64,000 nucleotides of DNA from positions 1,340,214 to 1,404,213 of the forward strand of contig NZ_FXAJ01000001.1 of NCBI RefSeq assembly GCF_900177535.1, in the 5' to 3' direction. The DNA is from Priestia filamentosa. Lineage in GTDB: Bacteria > Bacillota > Bacilli > Bacillales > Bacillaceae_H. A program made the position numbers and the translations under genes. Below the pieces are notes generated by a model. The model worked only from the letters and a program-made list of their open reading frames with translations, ran no database searches and had not been told where the DNA came from. Positions 17,450 through 25,695 of the stretch are shown here, in pieces (position 1 is the stretch's first letter; the number at the start of each line of letters is the position of its first letter).

Positions 17450-17614
17450 ATGACTACGTTAAATATAACTGGAACATTATATCTAAAAAGTGAGAAGAAA
17501 CAAAGCTATAAGAAACCTTTTTCTAATAGCGAGAATATGAACATCTCACACGCGACGAGTAATTTAAACCGACTAAAAAAACTCAAGACTTTGTTCGTAG
17601 CAGGCACGGCCTAG
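17450..17614 (+). CDS. Small hypothetical ORF
   Basis: 54 codons starting MTTLNITGTLYLKSEKK and ending LFVAGTA, rich in K, S and N, with GAGGG 11 bases before the ATG. It has no membrane segment or recognised motif. A short hairpin (CGGC/GCCG) overlaps its end and another (ATGAAAG/CTTTCAT) lies at about 17624-17650. It could be a real small gene or a chance frame; codon use is compatible with the neighbours but not decisive. Confidence 0.35.
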   Translation: MTTLNITGTLYLKSEKKQSYKKPFSNSENMNISHATSNLNRLKKLKTLFVAGTA

Positions 17615-17843
17615 GAGCCGTAAGCATGAAAGAGAGGTAGGGCTTTCATTGTTTCTAGTTTTGGGAAGTTACTCTCGATCATAAGTTGAATGAAAAGAAA
17701 ATTCATCGCATATAATAAAGGGTTAGTATCCACAATTTTCTTTGTGAAATCTTTCTTTAATACATTTTGATGGCTTAACTTCGCCTTTTTTGGAAAGGCT
17801 ATGAAAAGGAAAAGAATCCATTTCAAGACCAAGGAGTGAGCGC

Positions 17844-18038
17844 ATGTATAATAAAAAGGAAGTCCCTGAAATTGTGACAGCAGAAACGAAAGTTTGGAAC
17901 TGTGTTTCCGAAGATTGTAACTGCTGGGTGCGAGATAATTTTAAAAGCAGTGAGACGCCGACATGCCCGCTTTGTGAAAGTGAAATGAAGTCGGGAGTAG
18001 AAATTCTTCAAGTTGTCGATAATCCAACACTTTCATAA
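17844..18038 (+). CDS. ydjO: Cold-inducible protein YdjO family
   Basis: 64 residues. The order W-N-C-V-S-E-D-C-N-C-W-V-R-D-N-F then T-P-T-C-P-L-C-E-S-x-M matches B. subtilis YdjO. The cysteines (two in CVSEDC, then CPLC) would form a small zinc-ribbon-like fold. AGGAGTG precedes the start. YdjO is reported as cold-inducible, and its molecular role is not known. It is a single-gene transcript closed by a strong terminator. Confidence 0.8.
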   Translation: MYNKKEVPEIVTAETKVWNCVSEDCNCWVRDNFKSSETPTCPLCESEMKSGVEILQVVDNPTLS

Positions 18039-18040
18039 TA

Positions 18041-18070
18041 AAAAACCAGCCAAATTGGCTGGTTTTTTAT
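18041..18070 (+). terminator. Intrinsic terminator of ydjO
   Basis: AAAACCAGCCA pairs with TGGCTGGTTTT and is followed by T residues. Confidence 0.85.
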
Positions 18071-18086
18071 TGTTTCTGTTAAAAGA

Positions 18087-18112
18087 GCAACTTTCTACCA
18101 AATATTAACGTC
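18087..18112 (+). promoter_or_regulatory. ECF (sigma-M-like) promoter of amj
   Basis: GCAAC (18087-18091), a 17-base spacer and CGTC (18109-18112) match the AAC...CGTC pattern of sigma-M promoters. B. subtilis amj is known to be driven by sigma-M, which supports the call. Confidence 0.55.
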
Positions 18113-18146
18113 TATTTTAAAAATATGGTAAAAAGGTTGGTCAATT

Positions 18147-18944
18147 ATGATATTAGTTCTTATCATGCTTTTAACAGGAGTTATTCACTTTGTAGAAACA
18201 TCGTGCTATAGCATTCGATTTGGAGGAGTAAAGTTAAAGAAAATTGCTGTATCTCTTTCCATTGCAAGTGCTGTTTTACTTATCGCAAGAACATCGAATT
18301 TGTCTCAGTCTATGCTTTTAGGGAATATGGTAGATAGCGTTGATGAAGATATGGAAGGAAGTATTGTTCTTTCCTTTCGTCTTATCTTATTGAGTGCTTC
18401 AATCGGAACACTCATTAGTATAGTTGCTTATCCAACAATGGCGAAACTTTCTCCTTTGCTTATTAAGCGTTTTGAGATAGAAGGATCACTAATGAATTTA
18501 ATGACGCTCACGAATATTAAAAAATTACGTTATGTTCCTTCATACATAAGAAAGCCAAGAATAACGGTTATGCAAAAACTTCGCATTGGAGGAATTCCGA
18601 AGCGAATGATGCTCATAAATATTTTCGTAACCTCTGTTTATACAACTGGAGTTCTTTCAGCTTTGTATGCTTCAATTCTCGATCCTGCTCATAGTGCAAC
18701 ATCTATTATGTCAGCTGGAATTATTAACGGAGTAGCTACAATTTTATTTACACTATTTCTTGATCCGCACATAGCACTTTTGACAGAGCGTGCGCTCATT
18801 GAGGATACAGGGTCTTCTGCCATGACAAAAACATATATCTTTCTTATGATTTCACGTTTAATAGGGACGCTAGTGTCTCAAATCTTCTTTCTTCCGGCAG
18901 CTGTTCTTATTACCTATATAAGTAAGCTTGTTGGCGTCTTATAA
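18147..18944 (+). CDS. amj: Alternate lipid II flippase Amj
   Basis: 265 residues with about six to seven membrane spans. It follows B. subtilis Amj (YdaH, DUF2837): an N-terminal ET-x-x-Y-S-x-R-x-G-G-V motif, then SIASAVLLIARTSN and the MLLGNMVD segment. Amj moves lipid II across the membrane and can replace MurJ when the envelope is stressed. AAGGTTGG precedes the start, and a sigma-M-like promoter lies 35-60 bases upstream, in line with induction by envelope stress. It is a single gene with its own terminator. Confidence 0.85.
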   Translation: MILVLIMLLTGVIHFVETSCYSIRFGGVKLKKIAVSLSIASAVLLIARTSNLSQSMLLGNMVDSVDEDMEGSIVLSFRLILLSASIGTLISIVAYPTMAKLSPLLIKRFEIEGSLMNLMTLTNIKKLRYVPSYIRKPRITVMQKLRIGGIPKRMMLINIFVTSVYTTGVLSALYASILDPAHSATSIMSAGIINGVATILFTLFLDPHIALLTERALIEDTGSSAMTKTYIFLMISRLIGTLVSQIFFLPAAVLITYISKLVGVL

Positions 18945-18969
18945 TTTCGGAAGATAGCTTCTACTTTTT

Positions 18970-19002
18970 ACAAAAGAGCAATGGACAAATTGCTCTTTTT
19001 GT
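18970..19002 (+). terminator. Intrinsic terminator of amj
   Basis: AAAGAGCAAT pairs with ATTGCTCTTT, followed by TT and an A-rich stretch. Confidence 0.75.
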
Positions 19003-19212
19003 AAAAAAACGACAGAAAAAATATTTATTTGTCAAAAAGCTATTGACAAATAAGAAAAAGATAATTTTTTTATGGTTTTTAAAAGTTTCTTGGATTTACC
19101 AAGGTAGTTTCCTCATCTATCCCACGAATGACAAGTGTTACAGCGTGTTCTAAAATTTATTTTGTATGCGCTTTCAAATCGTTAAAAGGCTTGTCTTACA
19201 GGCGTTTCAACC

Positions 19213-19240
19213 TTGACATAGAATATGACCATGTTACGAT
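19213..19240 (+). promoter_or_regulatory. Promoter of the proline operon
   Basis: TTGACA (19213-19218), 16-bp spacer, TACGAT (19235-19240). The first gene starts about 48 bases after the expected start of transcription. Confidence 0.6.
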
Positions 19241-19294
19241 TAATTACGTTGTTGGCACAAAAAAACAGCAGTACATTTTAAAGGAGAGGATATT

Positions 19295-20137
19295 TTGATT
19301 AGTAATCAGAAAGTTGCTTTTTTAGGAGCGGGTTCAATGGCAGAAGCAATGATTTCTGGCATTGTAGAAGCAGAGTTAATTCCTGCTGAACAAATTATTG
19401 CGACAAATAAAAGCAATGAAGAGAGATTACAACAGCTGAGAAATAAATATGGAATTCGTGCAATGAAACGTGAAGAATTGGATTTTAGCTCGGTAGATTT
19501 TTTTATCTTAGCAATGAAACCAAAAGATATCGATGAGGCTCTTTCGTCTATTAAAGATAAAGTAACAAAAGAGCAGGTTATCTTATCTGTATTAGCGGGT
19601 ATACCAACTTCATACATGGAAGAAAATTTAAATGAAGACCAACAAGTTATTCGCGTTATGCCAAATACATCGAGCATGTTAAGAGAATCGGCAACAGCAC
19701 TTTCACCAGGAAAGCACACATCGATGGATAAAGTAATATTAGCGAAAAAGCTTCTAGCTTGCATTGGTGAAGTTTACGTAATTGAAGAAGATAAAATGGA
19801 CATTTTTACAGGAATTGCTGGAAGTGGTCCTGCGTACTTCTACTATTTGATGGAGCATATTGAAAAAACAGCGAAAGAAGCCGGTCTTGATGAAGAAACA
19901 GCACGTCAAATTGGGTCTCAAACAATTCTTGGTGCAGCTAAGATGATGATGGAGCAAGATGATACACCTGCTGATTTACGCAAGAAAGTAACGTCACCAA
20001 ACGGCACGACAGCAGCTGGACTTGCAGCGCTTGAAAAACACGGAGGCGGAGAAGCGATTTCAGAAGCCATTAAAGGTGCGGCACAGCGTTCAGAAGAAAT
20101 TAGTGCTAATTTAAATAAGAAAATAGTCACTCAGTAA
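19295..20137 (+). CDS. proC: Pyrroline-5-carboxylate reductase
   Basis: 280 residues: Rossmann motif FLGAGSMAEAMI at the N-terminus, the AMKPKDI and VIRVMPNTSS segments, and the C-terminal signature with GSGPAYFY and TSPNGTTAAGL. It reduces pyrroline-5-carboxylate to proline with NAD(P)H, the last step of proline synthesis. The start is TTG at 19295 behind AAGGAGAGG. It heads a proC-proB-proA operon (gaps of about 48 and 63 bases), the complete glutamate-to-proline route. A complete gene set with no T-box leader may mean stress (osmotic) rather than amino-acid control, as for proHJ in B. subtilis; that is inference. Confidence 0.93.
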   Translation: MISNQKVAFLGAGSMAEAMISGIVEAELIPAEQIIATNKSNEERLQQLRNKYGIRAMKREELDFSSVDFFILAMKPKDIDEALSSIKDKVTKEQVILSVLAGIPTSYMEENLNEDQQVIRVMPNTSSMLRESATALSPGKHTSMDKVILAKKLLACIGEVYVIEEDKMDIFTGIAGSGPAYFYYLMEHIEKTAKEAGLDEETARQIGSQTILGAAKMMMEQDDTPADLRKKVTSPNGTTAAGLAALEKHGGGEAISEAIKGAAQRSEEISANLNKKIVTQ

Positions 20138-20185
20138 AAGTAAATTAAAAATATAAATTGAAACTAGCTATAAAACAGGAGTGAG

Positions 20186-21310
20186 ATGATGTCATTAGAC
20201 ACCGTAAAACGGGTTGTCATAAAAATTGGAAGCAGTTCACTAACAAGTAGACATGGAGAAATAAGTAGAAGAAAATTAGAAAAATTAGTTGACCAAGTTG
20301 TGCAATTAAAAGATCAGGGACATGAAGTATTGCTTGTTTCATCTGGAGCAGTTGCGGCGGGTTATCGCAAGCTCGGATGTCTTGAACGTCCAAGTTCTTT
20401 ACCTGAAAAACAAGCAGCCGCATCAATAGGGCAAGGATTATTAATGGAAGCTTATTCAGAGCTTTTTCTATCACACGGTTATGTTACGTCACAAATTTTA
20501 ATTACGAGAAACGATTTCTCAGACGAAGCTCGCTATAATAACGTGCGTAACACAACAAGTATCTTGCTTGAACGCGGAATTGTACCAATCGTAAACGAAA
20601 ACGATACGGTAACAGTTGATCGCTTAAAATTCGGTGACAACGATACGCTATCAGCTAAAGTAGCCGGTCTTGTTAATGCAGATTTACTCATCATTCTTTC
20701 CGACATTGACGGACTTTATGACGACAATCCACATAACAACCAAGATGCTAAGCTTTTACGCACCGTTGACAAAATCACACCAGAAATTGAAGCAGCTGCT
20801 GGTGGTTCAGGTAGCAGTGTTGGAACCGGAGGTATGAAGTCTAAAATTGAGGCAGTTAAGATCGCAAATGCTTCCGGTATTCCAACTTTCCTTGGTAAGG
20901 CAGGCGTTTCAAACATTTTGGACGATGCGGTCCAAAATAAAGCAAAAGGAACGTATTTTACATGTGCAGAAGGAGCGCTAAATTTAAATCATAAGGAACA
21001 ATGGATTGCTTTTAATTCAGGTCCTGAAGGAGAAATTACCGTTGATGAACAAGGGAAGAAAGAGATTTTGGAAAACTCTGAAAGTTTACTTCCTACACAT
21101 GTTTATAGCGTTGAAGGTACATTTCAAAGCAAAAGCGTTGTACGCATTAGTGATTTGAACGGAGAAGCGATTGGCCTTGGCATTGTAAATTACTCTTCTG
21201 AGGATTTAACGCTTTGCCGAGATCTTGAAGCTCTTGAAGCAAAAGAAGCGGCCGTAAAGTTTGAAGACTTAGTTTGTCATAAAGAAGTAATAACGCCAAT
21301 TAAAATATAG
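20186..21310 (+). CDS. proB: Glutamate 5-kinase
   Basis: 374 residues. The amino acid kinase domain holds VVIKIGSSSL, VSSGAVAAG, VNENDTV and the GTGGMKSKIEA segment. A C-terminal PUA domain begins at about 280. It phosphorylates glutamate to glutamyl 5-phosphate, the first and usually proline-inhibited step of proline synthesis. It is the middle gene of the operon, with AGGAGTG before its two adjacent ATGs. Length and domains are those of the full bacterial enzyme. Confidence 0.93.
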   Translation: MMSLDTVKRVVIKIGSSSLTSRHGEISRRKLEKLVDQVVQLKDQGHEVLLVSSGAVAAGYRKLGCLERPSSLPEKQAAASIGQGLLMEAYSELFLSHGYVTSQILITRNDFSDEARYNNVRNTTSILLERGIVPIVNENDTVTVDRLKFGDNDTLSAKVAGLVNADLLIILSDIDGLYDDNPHNNQDAKLLRTVDKITPEIEAAAGGSGSSVGTGGMKSKIEAVKIANASGIPTFLGKAGVSNILDDAVQNKAKGTYFTCAEGALNLNHKEQWIAFNSGPEGEITVDEQGKKEILENSESLLPTHVYSVEGTFQSKSVVRISDLNGEAIGLGIVNYSSEDLTLCRDLEALEAKEAAVKFEDLVCHKEVITPIKI

Positions 21311-21373
21311 CTTATCTGTAAATATAGTTCGATTATTCTATGAAATAAAAAACTAGGAGGCATTACTTTACAC

Positions 21374-22636
21374 ATGACGTTAACAAAAGAAGTATCAAAC
21401 GTAAAAGAACAAGGGAAAAAAGCAAAAAAGGCAGCAAAAACGCTCTGTTTATTGACAACAGATGAAAAGAACAGAGCATTGCTAACATTAGCTCAACATC
21501 TTGAAGAAAATTATGAAAAGATTTTAGAGGCAAATGAGCGTGACTTACAGAAAGGACGCAAACAAAACTTTGAGGAAGCTTTTATGGATCGTTTAGCTCT
21601 TTCAAAAGAAAGAGTTCATGAGTTTGCGGAGGGACTTAGAAATGTCGCCAAGCTCAATGATCCTGTTGGAGAAGAACTTTCAAGCTGGACACTTGATAAC
21701 GGTCTCGGTGTTAAAACAGTTCGTGTACCGCTTGGGGTTATTGGGATGATTTATGAAGCGAGACCAAACGTAACGGTTGATGCAACAGGTCTTGCTTTAA
21801 AATCAGGAAATGCCATTATTTTAAAAGGGGGCTCATCAGCTCTTCATTCAAATGGAGCTATTGTAGATGTGATTCATGAGGCTCTAGATCAAACAAAAAT
21901 TCCACGCGATGCTGTACAATTTATTTCAACCGCAAACCGAGAAGCAACGAGCGAACTTTTTACAATGAAAGATGAAATTGATGTACTTATTCCACGTGGA
22001 GGAGCTTCACTTATTAATACTGTTGTGAACAATGCAAGCGTGCCGGTGCTAGAGACAGGTGTAGGAAATTGTCATCTTTACGTTGATCGTGATGCAGAAG
22101 TTGAAAAAGCTTTAAATATCATCATTAACGCTAAAACAGATCGTCCTGCTGTATGTAATGCAGCAGAAACGCTCATCCTTCATGAAGAATGGTTGCAAAA
22201 TTATCAAAAGGAGCTGAAAAAAGCTCTTTCTGACGCAGGAATTACGGTTCATGGAGATGACAAAGCGCTTGCCGTTTTTAACGATGGATATAAAGCAGAG
22301 GAGAAAGACTGGAAAGAAGAATATTTAAGCTTAGATCTTGCTATTAAAGTCGTAAGTAACATTGGTGAAGCAATTGAGCATATTGAAAAATACGGTACAA
22401 AACATTCGGAAGCAATTATTACTGAAAATGCAGAAGCAGCGAACAAATTTACAACACTCGTAGATGCTGCAGCTCTTTATCATAATGCTTCAACAAGATT
22501 CACTGACGGTGGAGCGCTTGGATTTGGAGCAGAAATTGGGATTTCGACGCAAAAACTACATGCACGTGGTCCAATGGGTCTTCCAGCTCTTACAACCGTA
22601 AAATATGTGATGAACGGTACAGGACAAATTCGCTAA
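21374..22636 (+). CDS. proA: Glutamate-5-semialdehyde dehydrogenase
   Basis: 420 residues of the aldehyde dehydrogenase superfamily. ProA signatures include PLGVIGMIYEARPNVT, LKGGSSALHSN, the catalytic cysteine in DRPAVCNAAETLI, and GGALGFGAEIGISTQKLHARGPMGL near the end. It reduces glutamyl phosphate to the semialdehyde, which cyclises to pyrroline-5-carboxylate. It is the last gene of the operon; a large hairpin follows. The AGGAGG lies about 13 bases from the ATG, a little far. Confidence 0.93.
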   Translation: MTLTKEVSNVKEQGKKAKKAAKTLCLLTTDEKNRALLTLAQHLEENYEKILEANERDLQKGRKQNFEEAFMDRLALSKERVHEFAEGLRNVAKLNDPVGEELSSWTLDNGLGVKTVRVPLGVIGMIYEARPNVTVDATGLALKSGNAIILKGGSSALHSNGAIVDVIHEALDQTKIPRDAVQFISTANREATSELFTMKDEIDVLIPRGGASLINTVVNNASVPVLETGVGNCHLYVDRDAEVEKALNIIINAKTDRPAVCNAAETLILHEEWLQNYQKELKKALSDAGITVHGDDKALAVFNDGYKAEEKDWKEEYLSLDLAIKVVSNIGEAIEHIEKYGTKHSEAIITENAEAANKFTTLVDAAALYHNASTRFTDGGALGFGAEIGISTQKLHARGPMGLPALTTVKYVMNGTGQIR

Positions 22637-22644
22637 TGTTAATA

Positions 22645-22685
22645 AAGCAAAACCACCCTTCAGTTCAGATAGGGTGGTTTTGCTT
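22645..22685. terminator. Bidirectional terminator
   Basis: AAGCAAAACCACCCT and AGGGTGGTTTTGCTT form a 15-bp stem between proA and the converging chemoreceptor gene, overlapping the end of the latter. Confidence 0.85.
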
Positions 22686-24372
22686 ATATTTTAAAATGTG
22701 TCACAAGTTTTTGGAGATTTGTCGCTATTTTTGAAAGAGAATGAGCAGAAGCATTAATTTCATTCATTGAAGCGAGTTGTTCCTCTGTTAGAGCTGCCAC
22801 ACTTTGAACATGATCAGCATTTTCCTTTGCAACCTCTGTGATGGAGGAAGCCGTTGCCGTTACTTCCTGCGTATGAGAAGTCATATGTTCTGTAATAGAG
22901 ACAGAGTTCGTGATCGTTTGCTCAAGCTTTGTTGTGAAAGACGTAATTTCTCGGAATGTATCTTCTGTTTTTCTAACAAGCGTTAATCCATTTTGGACGT
23001 CTTCTTTTACATGATGAATGGATTGAGCGGTAGCCACAATTTCTTTCTAAATTTCTTTAATAAAGTTTGAAATTTGAGCAGCAGACTGCTTAGATTGTTC
23101 CGCTAATTTGCGGACCTCCTCAGCAACAACTGCAAAGCCTTTACCGTGCTCTCCAGCTCTTGCCGCTTCAATAGAAGCATTTAAAGAAAGCAGGTTCGTT
23201 TGGCTCGCAACATCTGTAATAAAGGCAGAAATTTCTTCAATCTCTTTTGATCGTCTATTTAAAAGCTGAATAGCCTGTTTGCTTTGTAAAACCGATTCTT
23301 CAATTGTTTTCATTTGAAAGGAAGAAGACTCAATTAGACTGCGTCCCTCTAAAGCCAGTTCGTTTGTTAGTTTTCCTTTCGTTGCCATCATTTTAGAACC
23401 CTCTGCAATTTCCTGAATTCCTACTGTGATGTTTTCAAGAGCTTGTTCACTTTCCATCATGCTTGCCATTTGGTTTTCAGAAGCATGGGCAACAAGTTGA
23501 ATGGATTCAGTAATTTTAACAGTTGCCTCATTTGCTTCCTGCGCTCCGTTTTTTAGCTGTTCAGAAGAGGAAGCGACTTGCTCAGATGTGTGCGAAATTT
23601 TTCTAATCATTGTATGTAAATTTTCTTTCATTTTATTAAAACTATCAGCAAGAACTGTCAGCTCATCATGTGCTGTATCTTGTAACTCTACTGTTAAATC
23701 TCCATCTCCAGCTTTTTCAAAAACAGCAGAAAGTTTATTTAGAAGCTTTTTCATTTTATTAGTAAAAAGGTAAGTAGCAATTCCTGATAAGATTAAAATA
23801 ACGAGAACAGTACATGTGAAAAGAAGAAAAAATGATCGAGTTGTTTCTTTGATCATATCTTGATTTGCTCTGACGTAAAAAATACCAATAATATCTCCAT
23901 TCTTAGCACGAGTAGGCATATATGAGGTCTGATAAGGAACGCCCACAATTTCTGCTTCTCCGTAAAAACGTCTTTTGTCTTTGGAAATCGTTTTCGCTAC
24001 TTTAGGATCAAGCTTCGTCCCAATCGCCCGCTTTCCGTTAATCATAACGTTAGAAGTAACAGGAACATCTTTTTCGAAAAGTGTCACAGTATCTCCCGTT
24101 AGATTTCCAATTTGATCAACAATATCGTAATTTCCATTCATCCGAGTTTTTCCTTTATATAACCCATCCTTCTTTAGAGTCCATTCACCTTTATAACGAC
24201 TGCTTAAATAAGAATAGCTAATTTTTAAATCCCCTTGTGCTTTTTGTGTAGCAATTTCTTTTATATCATCAGTAATAATATGGAAAAATACGGTGCCAAT
24301 CAAACTGCAAAACATAAATACAATACAAAAAACTAAAAGATTAATTTTCGCCCACAGCTTTAACTCTAACAC
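22684..24372 (-). pseudogene. Methyl-accepting chemotaxis protein with in-frame amber codon
   Basis: It would encode about 562 residues: a first span, an extracellular Cache-type sensor (Cache_3-Cache_2-like, with [10 protein letters not shown]-like and GIFYVRAN segments), a second span, HAMP, and a long signalling hairpin including the conserved tip around [24 protein letters not shown] at 23047-23049 interrupts the frame after FIKEI. The downstream part (KEIVATAQSIHHVKED...) continues in the same frame to 22684, so only one codon is wrong; family members usually have Q there. The truncated product lacks the second methylation helix. A GTG at 24372 behind AGGG is the likely start. It may be a recent pseudogene or a sequencing error. 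Confidence 0.75.
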
Positions 24373-24594
24373 TGTTAAAATCCCTTTTCTCTTTTTACTT
24401 TTATCATACAAAAGTATGTAATTTTAAAGTTTAAAGAGTGTTAGAGAGAATATGTTTTTAAATAACAAGGTTATTTATTCCTAGTTTCGAAGAAGTTATA
24501 TATGCATTTATAACCAATCTTTTCCTTGCTTGTTGCATGAAGTATTATTAAGCGTTACAATAAATGTCAAGGCAAAATAAAAAGGAGAGATTAT

Positions 24595-24834
24595 TTGTTA
24601 TCTCTTTCAATGATTAATAAACAGTATGAAGAAGTGCTTCTTCTACAGACAACACATGCTATCAAGTTTCTAAAACTATCACATCTGCTCACATACATGA
24701 GACAAAAATACTTTGTACCACCAATTGAGAATAAGAAGTGGGAAGAGGAAAATCGAAAAGTAATCGCGCTTTATCGGAAGATTATTATAAGTCGCAACAG
24801 TTATGAATCGCAAAAGCTTATGGCTTATTCTTAA
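24595..24834 (+). CDS. Small hypothetical protein
   Basis: 79 residues, mixed helical and basic, without signal or membrane segment. TTG 24595 lies six bases after AGGAGA and is preferred over ATG 24610. A good terminator overlaps its end, which supports a real transcript. I recognise no family. Confidence 0.5.
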   Translation: MLSLSMINKQYEEVLLLQTTHAIKFLKLSHLLTYMRQKYFVPPIENKKWEEENRKVIALYRKIIISRNSYESQKLMAYS

Positions 24835-24848
24835 GTCATAAGCTTTTT
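24812..24848 (+). terminator. Intrinsic terminator
   Basis: AAAAGCTTATG pairs with CATAAGCTTTT and is followed by T; it overlaps the last codons of the small ORF. Confidence 0.75.
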
Positions 24849-24941
24849 CTATGAAAAGAGAGAAAAGTGTGTAGAATAAAGAAGAGAAAGGGAGAGAAAA
24901 GGAAAAATTGTGAAGGATTTTAAAACGTTCAAGGCTATTTA

Positions 24942-24970
24942 TTGACACTTGTCTTTTTATTCAATACGAT
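24942..24970 (+). promoter_or_regulatory. Sigma-A promoter of yozB
   Basis: TTGACA (24942-24947), 17-bp spacer, TACGAT (24965-24970). Confidence 0.65.
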
Positions 24971-25006
24971 ATTTGAGAAGCACACTATTTTAAAGGAGTT
25001 ACAGGA

Positions 25007-25540
25007 ATGAAACCCACACAGAGTCAAAAAAATTTTACTGGAATTGTTGTGACGCTGACAATCGTCATTAACGGACTTATTGCTCTTCTTTTCTTTATGC
25101 CAAAGCTTGAGCAGTTCAGTCATCTCGATGTTACCTTCTTACCATTGTTAAATGCTGTATTAAATAGTTTTACATTTATCTTTTTGCTTTCAGCTCTTAT
25201 TATGATTAAGCAGCGAAACATTACGGCGCACAAACGCTTTATTTTTGCGGCCTTTACAACAACGTTTTTGTTCTTAATTTCATATGTTACGTATCACGCT
25301 ATTGCTCCAAACACGCACTTTCCAGCAGAAGGATTTATCAAGTACGTCTATTTCTTTATTCTTATTACTCATATTACACTTTCAGCTGCTATCGTCCCGC
25401 TTGCTCTTATTACACTTCTCCGTGGATTGAGCAGACAAGATGAGCGTCATAAGAAAATTGCAAGGTGGACAATGCCACTTTGGCTTTATGTAAGTCTTAC
25501 AGGAGTTATTGTATATTTAATGATTTCTCCTTATTATTAA
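25007..25540 (+). CDS. yozB: DUF420 membrane protein, YozB-like
   Basis: 177 residues with five predicted membrane spans. The conserved layout of DUF420 is visible: LNAVLNSFTFIFLL, ITAHKRFIFAAF, VTYH and a later LITHITLSA with histidines that could bind haem or metal. Relatives are often encoded near cytochrome oxidase assembly genes, which are not seen here. It has its own promoter and terminator. Function unproven. Confidence 0.8.
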   Translation: MKPTQSQKNFTGIVVTLTIVINGLIALLFFMPKLEQFSHLDVTFLPLLNAVLNSFTFIFLLSALIMIKQRNITAHKRFIFAAFTTTFLFLISYVTYHAIAPNTHFPAEGFIKYVYFFILITHITLSAAIVPLALITLLRGLSRQDERHKKIARWTMPLWLYVSLTGVIVYLMISPYY

Positions 25541-25543
25541 GAT

Positions 25544-25579
25544 GAAAACACGAAGAACAAAAGTTTTTCGTGTTTTTTT
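25544..25579 (+). terminator. Intrinsic terminator
   Basis: AAAACACGA and TCGTGTTTT form a stem followed by a T-run. Confidence 0.75.
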
Positions 25580-25695
25580 ATCTCTCTTTAAGGATATGGT
25601 AAAGGAAGTAACGCATAAACTAAGAAGCAGTATTCTTTTTTTCTTTTCCAAAAAAACGTAAAATAGAAGAATACATACATAAGGAGAGTGTTGTT

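Larger units (their letters stand above)
18945..19294. other. Intergenic region, amj to proC
   Basis: It begins with the amj terminator and ends with the proC promoter. No ORF or T-box signature was seen between them, in contrast to the T-box-controlled proBA operon of B. subtilis. Confidence 0.5.

Noticed and set aside
17611-17832. Minus-strand frame of 73 codons upstream of ydjO
   Set aside because: No start signal; overlaps the more plausible plus-strand small ORF and its hairpins.
19050-19290. T-box leader before the proline genes
   Set aside because: The T-box core (AGGGTGGNACCGCG) and the antiterminator stems are absent; only a plain promoter is seen.
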